The notes: generated by a model not told the origin, from the letters alone. A stretch of 64,000 bases of DNA from Streptomyces sp. NRRL F-5122 (GCF_001507435.1 NZ_LMWH01000254.1:186001-250000); one strand, 5' to 3'. Counted from the stretch's first letter, positions 50,425-61,328 are shown. Numbers and translations are program-made.

Positions 50425-51411
50425 TCACGCCCGCCCCCTCGACCGCGCCGCCCGCGCGATGGTGACGACCGCCTTCTCCAGGGCGTACTCGGGATCGTCC
50501 CCGCCGCCCTTGACTCCTTCGTCGGCCTCGGCGACCGCCCGCAGGGCGATCGCCACTGCGTCCGGCGTCCATCCCCGCATCTGCTGCCGCACCCGGTCGA
50601 TCTTCCACGGCGGCATGCCCAGCTCCCGGGCGAGGTCCGCCGGGCGTCCGCCGCGCGCCGACGACAGCTTGCCGATGGCCCGCACCCCCTGTGCGAGGGC
50701 GCTCGTGATCAGGACCGGCGCGACCCCCGTGGCCAACGACCATCTGAGGGCCTCCAGCGCCTCCGCCGCCCGCCCCTCGACCGCCCGGTCCGCGACGGTG
50801 AAGCTGGACGCCTCGGCCCGCCCCGTGTAGTACCGCCCGACCACCGCCTCGTCGATGGTCCCCTCGACGTCCGCGGTGAGCTGCGAGACCGCCGAGGCCA
50901 GCTCCCGCAGATCGCTGCCGATCGCGTCGACGAGGGACTGGCACGCCTCCGGGGTCGCCGCGCGACCCTGCGCCCGGAACTCCCCGCGCACGAACGCCAG
51001 CCGGTCGGCCGGCTTCGTCATCTTGGGGCACGCCACCTCCCGCGCCCCCGCCTTGCGCGCGGCGTCGAGCAGTCCCTTGCCCTTGGCGCCGCCCGCGTGC
51101 AGCAGCACAAGCGTGATCTCCTCGGCCGGAGAGCCGAAATATCCCTTCAGCTCCTTGATCGTGTCGGCCGACAGGTCCTGAGCGTTGCGCACGACCACGA
51201 CCTTGCGCTCGGCGAACAGCGACGGACTGGTCAGCTCCGCGAGCGTACCGGGCTGCAACTGGTCGGAGGACAGATCCCGTACGTCCGTGTCGGCGTCGGC
51301 GGCCCGGGCGGCGGCCACCACCTCCTGCACGGCCCGGTCCAGCAGGAGGTCCTCCTGGCCCACGGCGAGGGTGACCGGGGCGAGCACGTCGTCATTCGTC
51401 TTCTTGGCCAT
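50425..51411 (-). CDS. holA: DNA polymerase III subunit delta
   Basis: 328 residues from MAKKTNDDVLAPV. Domain I begins GQEDLLLDRAVQEVV, and the middle has LVLLHAGGAKGKGLLDAARKAG and FVRGEFRAQGRAATPEACQSLVDAIGSDLRELASAVSQL. The delta subunit opens the sliding clamp in the loader complex. The ORF track frame upstream of 51411 is less conserved. Confidence 0.93.
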   Translation of the reverse strand: MAKKTNDDVLAPVTLAVGQEDLLLDRAVQEVVAAARAADADTDVRDLSSDQLQPGTLAELTSPSLFAERKVVVVRNAQDLSADTIKELKGYFGSPAEEITLVLLHAGGAKGKGLLDAARKAGAREVACPKMTKPADRLAFVRGEFRAQGRAATPEACQSLVDAIGSDLRELASAVSQLTADVEGTIDEAVVGRYYTGRAEASSFTVADRAVEGRAAEALEALRWSLATGVAPVLITSALAQGVRAIGKLSSARGGRPADLARELGMPPWKIDRVRQQMRGWTPDAVAIALRAVAEADEGVKGGGDDPEYALEKAVVTIARAARSRGRA

Positions 51412-51495
51412 CACGGACAGCATCGCACGCGGCACCGACAACACGGCCCGGGCGCCCGTCAGCCCCAGCCGTGCGCGGGGCGCGGCACGGCGGGC

Positions 51496-51741
51496 TCAGG
51501 GCTCCTCCCGCCAGCCGTCCCACTCCCCCGCGAACGTGTGCAGCTCGTCCGGATCCAGACGTCCTTCCTCGTCCCGCAGCACCACCAGCCACTGCGCGTC
51601 CTCCGCGTCGTCCTCACCGGCCAGCGCGTCACGGACGATCCGCGGTTCCTCGGCAAGACCGAACCGTTCCCCGAGCGCCTCCACCACCTCTTCCGCTGCA
51701 TCGCGGTCGGGCAGCACCAGCACATGTCTCACATCGCTCAC
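51496..51741 (-). CDS. Small acidic protein, unknown function
   Basis: 81 residues from GTG 51741, with GGAGGAT seven bases upstream; the longer frame to 51786 lacks a site. The sequence is very acidic (AGEDDAEDAQWLVVL, DEEGRLDPDEL, ending GWREEP) with a strand-like start DVRHVLVLPDRDAAEEVVEAL. No motif identifies it. It lies 84 bp upstream of holA and 60 bp downstream of the N-acetyltransferase gene, on the same strand. Confidence 0.65.
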   Translation of the reverse strand: MSDVRHVLVLPDRDAAEEVVEALGERFGLAEEPRIVRDALAGEDDAEDAQWLVVLRDEEGRLDPDELHTFAGEWDGWREEP

Positions 51742-51801
51742 GAAGCCATCCTCCGCCACGTCCGTTCCGCTCGGCGCCGGGCCCACCTCGGGAGGTGCAG
51801 G

Positions 51802-52641
51802 TCACCCCGGTTCGGATGACGCGCTGCGGACCGTGGGCACCCGGTCCAACTCGATCCCGAACCGCTCCCGGTAGGCCCCGAGCACCTCCGCGTCGCTCGC
51901 CAGGTCCGTCACCTCCTTCTCCCCTTGCGGTGTCGTCACCGTCAGACGGCTGCCGCTGAGCGTGATCCGTCCCGCGTCCTCCGTGACCCTCGAGCACACC
52001 AGCGACCGCAAGAAGTGCGAGCCGGGCGACGTGCTGTTCCACCAGGCTCCGACGGCGAAGTCCCCGAGCGACCGCGGCCGCAGCTCCAGCCGGTACTGCG
52101 GCTTGTCGTCCCACAAAACGTCGAGATCGTCGGCCCGCTCCCCGCCGCCGCCCCGCACGCCCGCCTCGTCCGCCCCCGACTCGACCACCCGGAAGTCACC
52201 GGCCGGATCAGGCTGCTCACCCCGCTCCCCGATCTCCAGCGGATAGTGGCTGTGCGCCCCGAAGCCGACGTCCGCCAGCCAGTCGCCCCCGTCCACCGTC
52301 CGCACACGCAGCACCAGATGGTCGTACGGCACCCCGAGCCGCCTCTCTTCCCCGTACACCCGGGCGGAGAGCAGCGTGACGTCGAAGCCCAGCGCCTTGA
52401 GCAACGCCCCGAACGCACCGTTGAGTTCGTAGCAGATGCCGCCCCTGCGCCTGCCCACGACCTTGTCGACCAGCTGCTTCTGGTCCAGCACGATTCCCTC
52501 GCCGAGGTGGATCGACAGGTTCTCGAACGGCACGGTCTGAAGATGGCGCAGATGCAGCTCGCGCAACACGTCGACGGTGGGCCAGGCGGGATGCTGCACC
52601 CCGATCCTGCGGAGGTAGGCATCGATCTGTGCGGAATTCAT
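51802..52641 (-). CDS. Arylamine N-acetyltransferase
   Basis: 279 residues. The catalytic triad is Cys70 in RRGGICYELN, His108 in YDHLVLRV and Asp124 in LADVGFG, as in NAT enzymes. PFENLSIH near the N-terminus is also conserved. It transfers acetyl from acetyl-CoA to arylamines and hydrazines; in some actinomycetes relatives form amide bonds in natural products, but there is no biosynthetic cluster here. Confidence 0.92.
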   Translation of the reverse strand: MNSAQIDAYLRRIGVQHPAWPTVDVLRELHLRHLQTVPFENLSIHLGEGIVLDQKQLVDKVVGRRRGGICYELNGAFGALLKALGFDVTLLSARVYGEERRLGVPYDHLVLRVRTVDGGDWLADVGFGAHSHYPLEIGERGEQPDPAGDFRVVESGADEAGVRGGGGERADDLDVLWDDKPQYRLELRPRSLGDFAVGAWWNSTSPGSHFLRSLVCSRVTEDAGRITLSGSRLTVTTPQGEKEVTDLASDAEVLGAYRERFGIELDRVPTVRSASSEPG

Positions 52642-52645
52642 GACC

Positions 52646-55240
52646 TCAGTCTCTCGCCACGCTCAACCCCTCGCCCGCACCGACCACGGCGATCGCCCCG
52701 TCCTCGTCCGTGCGCAGCACGAGCGCGCCCTCGCCCCGCAGCGCCGCGACCGTTCGGGGAGCCGGATGACCGTACGGATTGTCCTTCCCGCACGAGATCA
52801 GCGCGATCCGCGGCGCCACCCTGCGTATGAGATCGGGATCCTGGTACGCCGAGCCGTGGTGGGCGACCTTGAGAACGTCCACGGGCCCCAGTCCGGCACC
52901 CTCCGGGGACCTCGCCAATGCCTGCTGGGCCGCGGGTTCGAGGTCGCCCAGCAACAGCAGGCTCAGTCCCGCGGACCGCACGGACAGCGCGACGCTGGCG
53001 TCGTTCGGTCCGTCCGGGGAGGGGGCCGGGTCCGCGGGCGGCCACAGCACCCGCCAGTCGAGCGTTCCGGTGCGGCGGTGTTCACCGGCCACGGCGCGCG
53101 TCAGCGGAATGTGCCGGGCCGCCGCCTGAGCGCGGACGAACACGGCCTGCTCCACCGGCTCTTCGAACCCGGTCGTCTCGATCGCCCCCACCGAGCGCCC
53201 CCGCAGCACTCCCGGCAGCCCCGCCACATGGTCCGCGTGGAAGTGGGTGAGCACAAGAAGCGGAATGCGCGCGACGCCGAGCGCCGTCAAGCACCGGTCG
53301 ACCAGCACCGGATCGGGGCCCGCGTCCACGACCACCGCCGTGCCGCCGCCCGTCGCGAGCACGGTCGCGTCCCCTTGTCCGACGTCGCACATGGCGAACC
53401 GCCAGCCCGGCGGCGGCCATCCAGTGATCACCCGGGTCAGGGGAGGAGGCTGCACCACCACGAGCAGCAGGCCCACGGCGCAGGCGCAGATGAGCAACGG
53501 GTGTCTCGTCAGCCGCCGGCCGACGAGCACGACCACGAGCGTCACGGCCGCCAGCAGCAGCGCCCCCGCCCAGGTGTCCGGCCAGTCCACCCCGCTGCCG
53601 GGCAGCGACGCCCCGGTCCGTGCGATGCCGGCGATCCACCCGGCCGGCCAACCGGCGCACCGGGCCAGCCCCTCGGCGAGCGGCATCGCCACCGGCGCGG
53701 CGGCCAGCGCGGCGAACCCCAGCACGGTGGCCGGAGCGACGGCGAGCTCGGCGAGCAGATTGCACGGGACCGCGACCAGACTCACCCGTGCCGACAACAT
53801 CGCGACGACCGGCGCGCACAACGCCTGGGCCGCCGCCGCGGCGGCCAGTGCCTCCGCGGCCCGCGGCGGAACGCGGCGCCTTCGCAACGCCGCGCTCCAG
53901 CGCGGGGCCACGGTGAGCAGGGCGCCGGTGGCCAGCACGGAGAGCACAAAGCCGTAGCCGCGGGCGAGCCAGGGATCGTAGAGCACCAGCAGCAGCACCG
54001 CCGTGGCGAGCGCGGGGATCAGGGATCTGCGGCGCCCGGTCGCGAGGGCCAGCAGGGCGATCGCTCCGCATGCCGCGGCGCGCAGCACGCTCGGATCCGG
54101 CCGGCACACGACCACGAATCCGAGCGTGAGCGCACCGCACAGCAGTGCCGTCCCGCGCAGCGAAATACCGAGCCGGGCCGCGAACCCCCGGCGCTCGACG
54201 CGCTGTGCCAGTCCGATCGGGCCGATGAACAGGGCCAGCAGGATGGTGAAGTTGCCTCCGCTGACAGCCAGCAGATGCGCGAGGTCCGTCTTCTTGAAGG
54301 CGTCGTCCAACTCGGGTGTCACCCGGGAGGTGTCCCCGACGACCAGGCCCGGCAGCAGCGCCCGCGAGTCAGGGCCGAGCCCTTCGGTGGCCTCGCGCAG
54401 TCCGGCACGCAACCGGCCCGCCCAGCGCTGTGTCCCGGACGGCCCGCCCACCACGTCGGGCGGCGCACCACCCCGCACCCGCAGCACCGCGGCGACGGGG
54501 TCGCCCCCGGACACCGGGGGCACTAGGCGTGCGGTCACCCGCAACCGCGTGGAGGGCAGCAGGGAGAGCCACCGTGACCGCCCGGGTCCCTTCGCGGCGT
54601 CGCCCGGACTCTTCGCGGATGCGACGCGGGTGTGCGTGTCGACGATCACCCGCACCGGCGCCCGCGTCGCGGTCGTGGTCCCGTCCGCCTGTGTCACACG
54701 GCTGACCCGGGCATCGATCAGCACGGCCGGCGGCATCGCGTGATCGCCGCTGATCCTGGAGCGGGTCAGCCGCGGATCGGAGGAGACCTCGAGCTCCGCG
54801 GTCACCTCGGCGTACTGACGCGCGAGGGCGGGGACGGGTCCCCTTCGCAGGTCCGCACCCTGAAGCCCGGCGCAGGCCGCGGACGAGGCGACACAGAGCA
54901 GCACGGCCGCCACGGACACCGCCGACCACGGGCCCCGCACCAGGCGGGCGGTCCGCATCAGGTCGGCCCCCCGCGCCACCGGTCGCCGCGCCGCCCACAG
55001 CCCACCCGCCGTCACCAGGCAGGCGCCCACAACACCGATGACCCACGCGGTCGGCGCGTCCAGGGCCCAGGCAGCCGCGGCCCAGGCAGCGAGCGCGGGC
55101 GCCACCATGCGCAGGTCCGAAGGGCCCTCCTGCCGAGGGTGCGGGTCCCCCAGCCGGCTGCGGGCGGGGACCCGCGCGGCCGGGCGGTCGGAACGGGGCC
55201 GTGCAGCCACGCGCTCGGGGCCCGTCTGCGGCGCGCTCAT
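52646..55240 (-). CDS. comEC: ComEC/Rec2 DNA uptake channel
   Basis: 864 residues from the ATG at 55240, which overlaps the comEA stop. An N-terminal soluble part is followed by the multi-helix competence domain (LAHLLAVSGGNFTILLALFIG) and a C-terminal metallo-beta-lactamase-like domain with HFHADHVAGLPGV, DVGQGDATVLATGGG and KVAHHGSAYQD. It would form the inner-membrane channel for single-stranded DNA. Natural transformation is not established in these organisms, so the role is open. Confidence 0.92.
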   Translation of the reverse strand: MSAPQTGPERVAARPRSDRPAARVPARSRLGDPHPRQEGPSDLRMVAPALAAWAAAAWALDAPTAWVIGVVGACLVTAGGLWAARRPVARGADLMRTARLVRGPWSAVSVAAVLLCVASSAACAGLQGADLRRGPVPALARQYAEVTAELEVSSDPRLTRSRISGDHAMPPAVLIDARVSRVTQADGTTTATRAPVRVIVDTHTRVASAKSPGDAAKGPGRSRWLSLLPSTRLRVTARLVPPVSGGDPVAAVLRVRGGAPPDVVGGPSGTQRWAGRLRAGLREATEGLGPDSRALLPGLVVGDTSRVTPELDDAFKKTDLAHLLAVSGGNFTILLALFIGPIGLAQRVERRGFAARLGISLRGTALLCGALTLGFVVVCRPDPSVLRAAACGAIALLALATGRRRSLIPALATAVLLLVLYDPWLARGYGFVLSVLATGALLTVAPRWSAALRRRRVPPRAAEALAAAAAAQALCAPVVAMLSARVSLVAVPCNLLAELAVAPATVLGFAALAAAPVAMPLAEGLARCAGWPAGWIAGIARTGASLPGSGVDWPDTWAGALLLAAVTLVVVLVGRRLTRHPLLICACAVGLLLVVVQPPPLTRVITGWPPPGWRFAMCDVGQGDATVLATGGGTAVVVDAGPDPVLVDRCLTALGVARIPLLVLTHFHADHVAGLPGVLRGRSVGAIETTGFEEPVEQAVFVRAQAAARHIPLTRAVAGEHRRTGTLDWRVLWPPADPAPSPDGPNDASVALSVRSAGLSLLLLGDLEPAAQQALARSPEGAGLGPVDVLKVAHHGSAYQDPDLIRRVAPRIALISCGKDNPYGHPAPRTVAALRGEGALVLRTDEDGAIAVVGAGEGLSVARD

Positions 55241-56391
55241 GGTCGTACGAGGTTCCGCAGGTCGGCGAAGCGACGCTCGCCGATGCCGTTGACCTCGCGG
55301 AGTTCGTCCACCGAGCGGAATCCCCCGTGCCGGGCGCGGTAGTCGACGATGTGCTGTGCGAGGACGGGGCCCACCCCGGGCAGCGCGTCGAGCTGGTCGA
55401 CGGTCGCCGTGGTGAGGGACACCGGGGTGCCGGGTGCCGCGCCGGCCGCGGATGCGCCGGTGCCCGAACCCGCCGCTCCTGCTCCCGCACCCACGCCGGG
55501 CACGGGCGCGGGGGCGCCGACCACGATCTGCTCGCCGTCCACCAGGAGGCGGGCACGGTTGAGTCCGCCGGTGTCGGTGCCCGGGCGCACTCCGCCGGCC
55601 GCGCGCAGGGCGTCCGCGACGCGTGATCCAGCAGGCAGCCTCTGCAGCCCCGGCCTTCGCACCTTGCCGCCGACGTCCACGACGACCGCCACGCCCGTCG
55701 GCACCCCGGCCGCGTCCGAGGACGGGGACCCGTCCGAAGTGCCGGGCTCCGCGAACCGGTTCGCGCCCCGGGCGCCGGGCTCCCCGTAGGACGCCGCCGC
55801 CCGCACCACCTCCGGTGCCCGCACCTGCTGCGTGCGGCCGCTCCAGAAGTGCTGTGCCGCGAAGACCACCGCCGCGGCGAGCAGCACGCTCAGGGCGGCC
55901 ACGCTCCTCTTCTCCAGCCCGCACCTCGACTGCAGCCACAGCGGCATCCGCTCGCGCACGGCAAGACCGACCCGCTCCCGCCAACCACCGTCCGCCACCG
56001 CGCTCCCGGGGACATCGGCACCGCGGATCGTGGGGGCAGGGACGGCTCCCGCGGAGCGGTCAGCCGCGGGCCGCCCCATGGCCCGTGCATTCGGAGGGCC
56101 GATCCCACTACCCGCCGTCGTACGCGCACAGGGCTCCCCCGCGCCCCCGTCCGCTCGCGGCGGGCCGTGCCCCAACTCCTGCCGCGCTCCGTTCCCTTCT
56201 GTGAAGAGTGCCCCCGCACGCAGCCGCAGCGCGTCGGCGGCCCGGGTCCGGTGATGCCGTCGGACGGGCCCCTGTGCATGGCGCAGGCGGTGGCGCGTAC
56301 GGCCGTCGGAACCCCGGCCACGGCCGGGCCCGCTCGTGGGCGTCGCTGTGCGTGAACGTGATCGAAGAGCCATGCGCCGAGCATCGGGCAC
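55237..56391 (-). CDS. ComEA-like DNA-binding membrane protein
   Basis: 384 residues from GTG 56391; ATG 56373 (MALRSRSRTA) is an alternative start. A long Arg/Ala/Gly-rich N-terminal part precedes one transmembrane helix (SVAALSVLLAAAVVFAAQHF). Then come an SLBB segment (VAVVVDVGGKVRRPGLQRL) and tandem helix-hairpin-helix motifs (LDALPGVGPVLAQHIVDYRARHG, LREVNGIGERRFADL). ComEA captures DNA for ComEC, to whose gene it is coupled by overlap. The low-complexity N-terminus is longer than in most ComEA. Confidence 0.85.
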   Translation of the reverse strand: MPDARRMALRSRSRTATPTSGPGRGRGSDGRTRHRLRHAQGPVRRHHRTRAADALRLRAGALFTEGNGARQELGHGPPRADGGAGEPCARTTAGSGIGPPNARAMGRPAADRSAGAVPAPTIRGADVPGSAVADGGWRERVGLAVRERMPLWLQSRCGLEKRSVAALSVLLAAAVVFAAQHFWSGRTQQVRAPEVVRAAASYGEPGARGANRFAEPGTSDGSPSSDAAGVPTGVAVVVDVGGKVRRPGLQRLPAGSRVADALRAAGGVRPGTDTGGLNRARLLVDGEQIVVGAPAPVPGVGAGAGAAGSGTGASAAGAAPGTPVSLTTATVDQLDALPGVGPVLAQHIVDYRARHGGFRSVDELREVNGIGERRFADLRNLVRP

Positions 56392-56566
56392 CTGGCCGAC
56401 CTCGCGATGATCTTGGTTGATTCCCGGGGACTACTGCCCGGTTGTGGACAACCCGGTCACCCGCGCGAGTAACGGACACCGCGTCCGCGACGCGGACGCT
56501 TGTCCCGCCACCCGCCCACAGGGCACACGGCCCGGTGCATCCGGCACCCGCGGGGCGACGGCGATG

Positions 56567-57418
56567 TCATCCCGACACCGGTGACACCACGGCTCCCAGC
56601 AGCCCGGGGCCCGTGTGCGCCCCGATCACCGCGCCGACCTCGCTCACATGCAGGGCGGCCAGCCCCGGCACCCGTACCCGCAGACGGTCCGCGAGCGCCG
56701 ACGCCCGTTCGGGAGCGGCGAGATGGTGGACCGCGATGTCGACCTGCGCGTTGCCCGCGCGTTCGGACACGATCTCCTCGAGCCGGGCGATCGCCCTGGA
56801 CGCCGTGCGCACCTTCTCCAGCAGCTCGATGCGGCCGTCGTTCAGCCGGAGCAGCGGCTTCACGGCGAGCGCCGAACCCAGCAGCGCCTGCGCGGCCCCG
56901 ATCCGGCCGCCCCGCCGCAGATAGTCGAGCGTGTCGACGTAGAAGTAGGCCGAGGTGCCGGCGGCCCGCTTCTCCGCCGCCGTGACCGCCTCGTCCACCG
57001 TGCCGCCCGCCTCCGCGGCCTCCGCCGCGGCCACCGCGCAGAAGCCGAGGGCCATCGCCACCATCCCCGTGTCGACCACGCGCACCGGCACGGGGGCCTC
57101 GCGGCTCGCGAGCACCGCGGCGTCGTAGGTGCCCGAGAACTCGGAGGACAGATGCAGCGACACGATGTCGGTCGCACCCGACTCGGCGACCTTGCGGTAG
57201 GTCTCGGCGAAGAGTTGTGGGCTCGGCCGCGATGTGGTGACGGACCGTCGTTTCTGCAGAGCCTGGGCCAGGGACCGCGCCGAGATCTCCGTGCCCTCTT
57301 CGAACGCCTGGTAGCCGAGGACCACGGTCAACGGCACCGCGGTGATGCCGTGGCGCTCCATCGTCCGCGGCGGCAGGTAGGCCGTTGAATCGGTGACGAT
57401 CGCGACATGGCGGGACAT
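56567..57418 (-). CDS. DegV family fatty-acid-binding protein
   Basis: 283 residues with the family start HVAIVTDSTAYLPP and GITAVPLTVVLG, TSRPSPQLF, SSEFSGTYDAAVLA and DTLDYLRRGGRIGAAQALLGSAL. DegV/FakB proteins bind a fatty acid and present it to the kinase FakA, whose DAK-domain gene is not in the window. The 175 bp between this and comEA show no clear feature. Confidence 0.9.
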   Translation of the reverse strand: MSRHVAIVTDSTAYLPPRTMERHGITAVPLTVVLGYQAFEEGTEISARSLAQALQKRRSVTTSRPSPQLFAETYRKVAESGATDIVSLHLSSEFSGTYDAAVLASREAPVPVRVVDTGMVAMALGFCAVAAAEAAEAGGTVDEAVTAAEKRAAGTSAYFYVDTLDYLRRGGRIGAAQALLGSALAVKPLLRLNDGRIELLEKVRTASRAIARLEEIVSERAGNAQVDIAVHHLAAPERASALADRLRVRVPGLAALHVSEVGAVIGAHTGPGLLGAVVSPVSG

Positions 57419-57490
57419 GAGCTGGAGGTTACCTGCCGGAACGTGGGTGTGGCAGCCCGGCCCCTCCGAGCCGGGTTCGCCGTGGCGGGA

Positions 57491-58210
57491 TCAGGGGGTG
57501 CTCTCGGGGCGGGGCTTCTTCTGCCACGAGTATGCCGGGCGCTGTCCCCGGGGCCCGATGGCGGGCCGGGTCGGCTGGTCCCGCGACGCACGGGAGCGGG
57601 GGGTCTCGGGCCCGGTCCGGCCGTCGGCCGCCGGTGCCTCCGGCCAGGAGGGGGCGGTCGGCTCCTCCGTGGTCCAGTGGCGCAACGCGCCCGCCTCCAC
57701 GTCGATCTGCGCGCTGAGGGTGTCCAGGTCGTCGTCCGCGAACCGGCGTGCCCGGTCGTGCGCCGCCCAGCGCAGCGAGTCCGCGGAGTGTGTGATCCGT
57801 TCGGTGCGCTCGCGCAGTTCGGGCAGCCGGGAGGCGACCGTCCCACGGTCGGGCTCGATCTCCAGGCGCTTGAGCTCGGCATCCAGCTCGTAGCCGTGCG
57901 CGCTGAGGCGGTTGAAGAGGCCCAGCGACTCCTTCAGGGACTCGTCCTCGACGGCACCCGCGTGCAGCGCTTCCTGCGTGGCCCGCATCGAGGTGCGCAG
58001 CGTCAGACGGAGCGCGGCGATCTCGCCCGCCGGGCCCGGCTGGGCGAGGGTCCTGGCCCGCAGGGTGGTCTCCTCGACCGTGCGGCGGGCCTGGGCGATG
58101 GTGCGGTCCACACCGCGCTTGGCCGCTCCGATCGCCTTCACCGTCGCATACGCCCCGAGTACGACGCACAGCACGAAAAGGAGGACGATGACGGTCAACA
58201 CGGCTTCCAC
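57491..58210 (-). CDS. Membrane-anchored coiled-coil protein, unknown function
   Basis: 239 residues, GTG start. One N-terminal transmembrane helix (AVLTVIVLLFVLCVVLGAYATVKAI) is followed by a long Arg/Leu/Glu-rich helix (residues about 30-190) likely to form a coiled coil, and a Pro-rich C-terminus ending SWQKKPRPESTP. Single-pass coiled-coil proteins of this type occur widely in actinobacteria without known function. It lies 72 bp upstream of the DegV gene on the same strand. Confidence 0.7.
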   Translation of the reverse strand: MEAVLTVIVLLFVLCVVLGAYATVKAIGAAKRGVDRTIAQARRTVEETTLRARTLAQPGPAGEIAALRLTLRTSMRATQEALHAGAVEDESLKESLGLFNRLSAHGYELDAELKRLEIEPDRGTVASRLPELRERTERITHSADSLRWAAHDRARRFADDDLDTLSAQIDVEAGALRHWTTEEPTAPSWPEAPAADGRTGPETPRSRASRDQPTRPAIGPRGQRPAYSWQKKPRPESTP

Positions 58211-58267
58211 GACGCTCCTCCTCCGACCGGCGGTGGCGGCTGTTGCACCACTTCCACGGTAAACGTA

Positions 58268-58310
58268 ACGGGCGGGTTCGGGGTTCCGGCGGAACCCAGA
58301 ACCCGCCCGT
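58268..58310 (-). terminator. Terminator after leuS
   Basis: A 43-bp near-perfect inverted repeat: 12-bp arms ACGGGCGGGTTC / GAACCCGCCCGT, then a mismatch, 7-bp arms GGGTTCC / GGAACCC and a 3-base loop. It is 140 bp beyond the leuS stop. Confidence 0.65.
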
Positions 58311-58448
58311 AGGGGACCACCCCGACCCCGCCGCCCGGGCCGGCCGACGGGTGCGGGCCGCCGGGGCCCGTCGTTCGGATCATGTCGGCGCCGCGGGGCG
58401 ACCGAGAGGCGCGGTCTCTCCCAGCCGGCGCGATCCGGACGACGGACC

Positions 58449-61328
58449 TCAGACCGTGACGATGTTGACCAGCTTCGGCGCGCGCACGATCACCTTGCGG
58501 ATCCCGGCGCCGTCCAGTGCGGCGACGACCTTCTCGTCGGCCAGCGCCACCTTCTCCAGTTCCTCCTCGGAGATCGAGGGGGGAACCTCCAGCCGCGCCC
58601 TGACCTTGCCCTTGATCTGGACCACGCAGGTCACGGTCTCGTCCACGACGTAGGCCGGGTCGGCGACCGGGAAGTCCCGGTGGACGACCGAGTCGGTGTG
58701 GCCCAGCCTGCGCCACAGCTCCTCGGCGATGTGCGGGGCCAGCGGGGCGATCAGCAGCACCAGCGACTCGGCGACGGAGTGCGGTACGGCTGCGCCGGTC
58801 TTGGTCAGATGGTTGTTCAGTTCGGTGATCTTGGCGATGGCGGTGTTGAACCGCAGGCCTTCCAGGTCCTGACGCACACCGTCGATCGCCTTGTGCAGGG
58901 CGCGCAGGGTGTCCTCGTCGGGCTCGTTGTCGACGACGGTGACCTCGCCGGTCGTCTCGTCGACCACGTTGCGCCACAGCCGCTGCAGCAGCCGGAACTG
59001 GCCCACCACCGCGCGCGTGTCCCACGGGCGCGACACGTCCAGCGGGCCCATCGCCATCTCGTACAGGCGCAGCGTGTCTGCCCCGTACTCGGCGCAGATC
59101 TCGTCCGGCGTGACCGCGTTCTTCAGGGACTTGCCCATCTTGCCCAGCAGCCGGCTGACCTTCTCGCCCTGGTAGTAGTAGGCGCCGTCGCGCTCCTCCA
59201 CCTCGGCGGCCGGCACCGCGATACCGCGGCTGTCGCGGTAGACGTAGGCCTGGATCATGCCCTGGTTGAACAGCTTGTGGAACGGCTCGGCGGACGAGAC
59301 GTGCCCCAGGTCGTACAGGACCTTCGACCAGAAGCGCGCGTACAGCAGGTGCAGCACCGCGTGCTCGGCACCGCCGACGTACAGGTCGACGCCGCCGTGC
59401 GGCACGCCCTCGCGCGGCCCCATCCAGTAACGCTCGATCTCCGGGTCGACCAGCTCGCGGTCGTTGTGCGGGTCCAGGTAGCGCAGCTCGTACCAGCACG
59501 AACCGGCCCAGTTGGGCATCGTGTTGGTCTCGCGGCGGTACTTCTTCGGCCCGTCGCCCAGGTCCAGCGTCACGTGGACCCACTCGGCGTTGCGCGACAG
59601 CGGGGTCTCGGGCTGGGTGTCGGCGTCGTCCGGGTCGAAGGTGCGCGGCGAGTAGTCCTCGACCTCGGGCAGTTCCAGCGGCAGCATCGACTCGGGCAGC
59701 GCGTGCGCGATGCCGTCCTCGTCGTAGACGATCGGGAAGGGCTCGCCCCAGTAGCGCTGACGGCTGAACAGCCAGTCCCTCAGGCGGAAGTTGACGGTGC
59801 CCTCTCCGATGCCCTTGCGCGCCAGCCACTCGGTGATGCGCGCCTTGGCCTCGACGACGTTCAGGCCGTCCAGCGTGACGGTCTCACCGGAGGAGTTGAC
59901 GATCGTCGCGTCGTAGGAGACGAAGGCGTCGTCCCACGTGGAGGGGTCGGTGTCGCGGCCGTCGGTCGGCTCGACGACACAGCGGATCGGCAGCTCGAAG
60001 GCGCGCGCGAAGGCGAAGTCCCGGCTGTCGTGGGCCGGGACGGCCATGATCGCGCCGGTGCCGTAGCCCATCAGTACGTAGTCGGCGATGAAGACCGGGA
60101 TCTTGTCCCCGGTGACGGGGTTGATCGCGTACGCGCCCGTGAAGACGCCGGTCTTGTCCTTGGCCTCGGCCTGCCGTTCGACATCGGACTTGGAGGCGGC
60201 CTGGGCACGGTAGGCGGCGACGGCCTCGGCGGGCGTGGCGTGGCCGCCGGTCCACACCTCGTGGGTGCCCTCGGGCCAGGCGCCGGGGGTGAACTTCTCG
60301 ACCAGGGGGTGCTCGGGGGCCAGCACCATGTAGGTGGCGCCGAACAGCGTGTCCTGACGCGTGGTGAAGATGGTGACGGCCTCACCGTCGATCGGGAAGC
60401 CGACGCGGGCACCCTCGGAGCGGCCGATCCAGTTGCGCTGCTGCAGCTTGATGGCCTCGGGCCAGTCCAGCTCCTCCAGGTCCTCCAGCAGCCGGTCCGC
60501 GTACGCGGTGATGCGCATGTTCCACTGGCGCAGCTTGGCCTTGAAGACGGGGAAGTTCCCGCGCTCGGAGCGGCCGTCCGCGGTGACCTCCTCGTTCGCC
60601 AGGACGGTGCCCAGGCCGGGGCACCAGTTCACCGGCGAGTCGGAGGCGTACGCCAGGCGGTACTCGCCCAGGACGTCGGCCCGCTCGGCGGCGCTCAGCT
60701 CGTTCCACGCGCGCGTGGTGCCCGGGACCCCGCGCTCGCCGGACTCGAACTGGGCGATCAGTTCGGAGATCGGGCGGGCCTTCCGCGACTCCTCGTCGTA
60801 CCAGGACTCGAAGATCTGCAGGAAGATCCACTGGGTCCACTTGTAGTAGTCCGGGTCGATCGTGGCGAACGACCGGCGCTTGTCGTGGCCCAGGCCCAGC
60901 CGGCGCAGCTGGACCTTCATGTTCTCCATGTTGGCCTCGGTGGACACGCGCGGGTGCGTGCCGGTCTGCACCGCGTACTGCTCGGCTGGCAGGCCGAAGG
61001 CGTCGAAGCCCAGGGTGTGCAGGACGTTGTGGCCGGTCATGCGCTGGAACCGGGCGAAGACATCGGTGGCGATGTAGCCCAGGGGGTGGCCGACGTGCAG
61101 ACCCGCACCGGAGGGATACGGGAACATGTCCATGATGAACTTCTTGGGCCGGGCGACCTGCGCCGGGTCGCCGGCCAGGTCACCCTTGGGGTTCGGCGCC
61201 GCGTAGGTGCCGTCGGCGTCCCAGAAGTCCTGCCAGCGTGCCTCGATCTCGGCCGCCATGGCGGCCGTGTAGCGGTGCGGCGCGGCCTCCGCCGAGACAG
61301 CGGCGGCAGCGGGGTTCGTCTCGCTCAT
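58449..61328 (-). CDS. leuS: Leucyl-tRNA synthetase
   Basis: 959 residues. The HIGH-type motif is in [12 protein letters not shown], the KMSKS loop appears as GKMGKSLKN, and a large CP1 editing insertion lies between. It charges tRNA-Leu. The start MSETNPAAA at 61328 follows GGATC; a frame to 61415 runs through the attenuator hairpin and is rejected. A leader peptide with three Leu codons and a terminator hairpin precede it, so its expression is tied to leucine charging. Confidence 0.97.
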   Translation of the reverse strand: MSETNPAAAAVSAEAAPHRYTAAMAAEIEARWQDFWDADGTYAAPNPKGDLAGDPAQVARPKKFIMDMFPYPSGAGLHVGHPLGYIATDVFARFQRMTGHNVLHTLGFDAFGLPAEQYAVQTGTHPRVSTEANMENMKVQLRRLGLGHDKRRSFATIDPDYYKWTQWIFLQIFESWYDEESRKARPISELIAQFESGERGVPGTTRAWNELSAAERADVLGEYRLAYASDSPVNWCPGLGTVLANEEVTADGRSERGNFPVFKAKLRQWNMRITAYADRLLEDLEELDWPEAIKLQQRNWIGRSEGARVGFPIDGEAVTIFTTRQDTLFGATYMVLAPEHPLVEKFTPGAWPEGTHEVWTGGHATPAEAVAAYRAQAASKSDVERQAEAKDKTGVFTGAYAINPVTGDKIPVFIADYVLMGYGTGAIMAVPAHDSRDFAFARAFELPIRCVVEPTDGRDTDPSTWDDAFVSYDATIVNSSGETVTLDGLNVVEAKARITEWLARKGIGEGTVNFRLRDWLFSRQRYWGEPFPIVYDEDGIAHALPESMLPLELPEVEDYSPRTFDPDDADTQPETPLSRNAEWVHVTLDLGDGPKKYRRETNTMPNWAGSCWYELRYLDPHNDRELVDPEIERYWMGPREGVPHGGVDLYVGGAEHAVLHLLYARFWSKVLYDLGHVSSAEPFHKLFNQGMIQAYVYRDSRGIAVPAAEVEERDGAYYYQGEKVSRLLGKMGKSLKNAVTPDEICAEYGADTLRLYEMAMGPLDVSRPWDTRAVVGQFRLLQRLWRNVVDETTGEVTVVDNEPDEDTLRALHKAIDGVRQDLEGLRFNTAIAKITELNNHLTKTGAAVPHSVAESLVLLIAPLAPHIAEELWRRLGHTDSVVHRDFPVADPAYVVDETVTCVVQIKGKVRARLEVPPSISEEELEKVALADEKVVAALDGAGIRKVIVRAPKLVNIVTV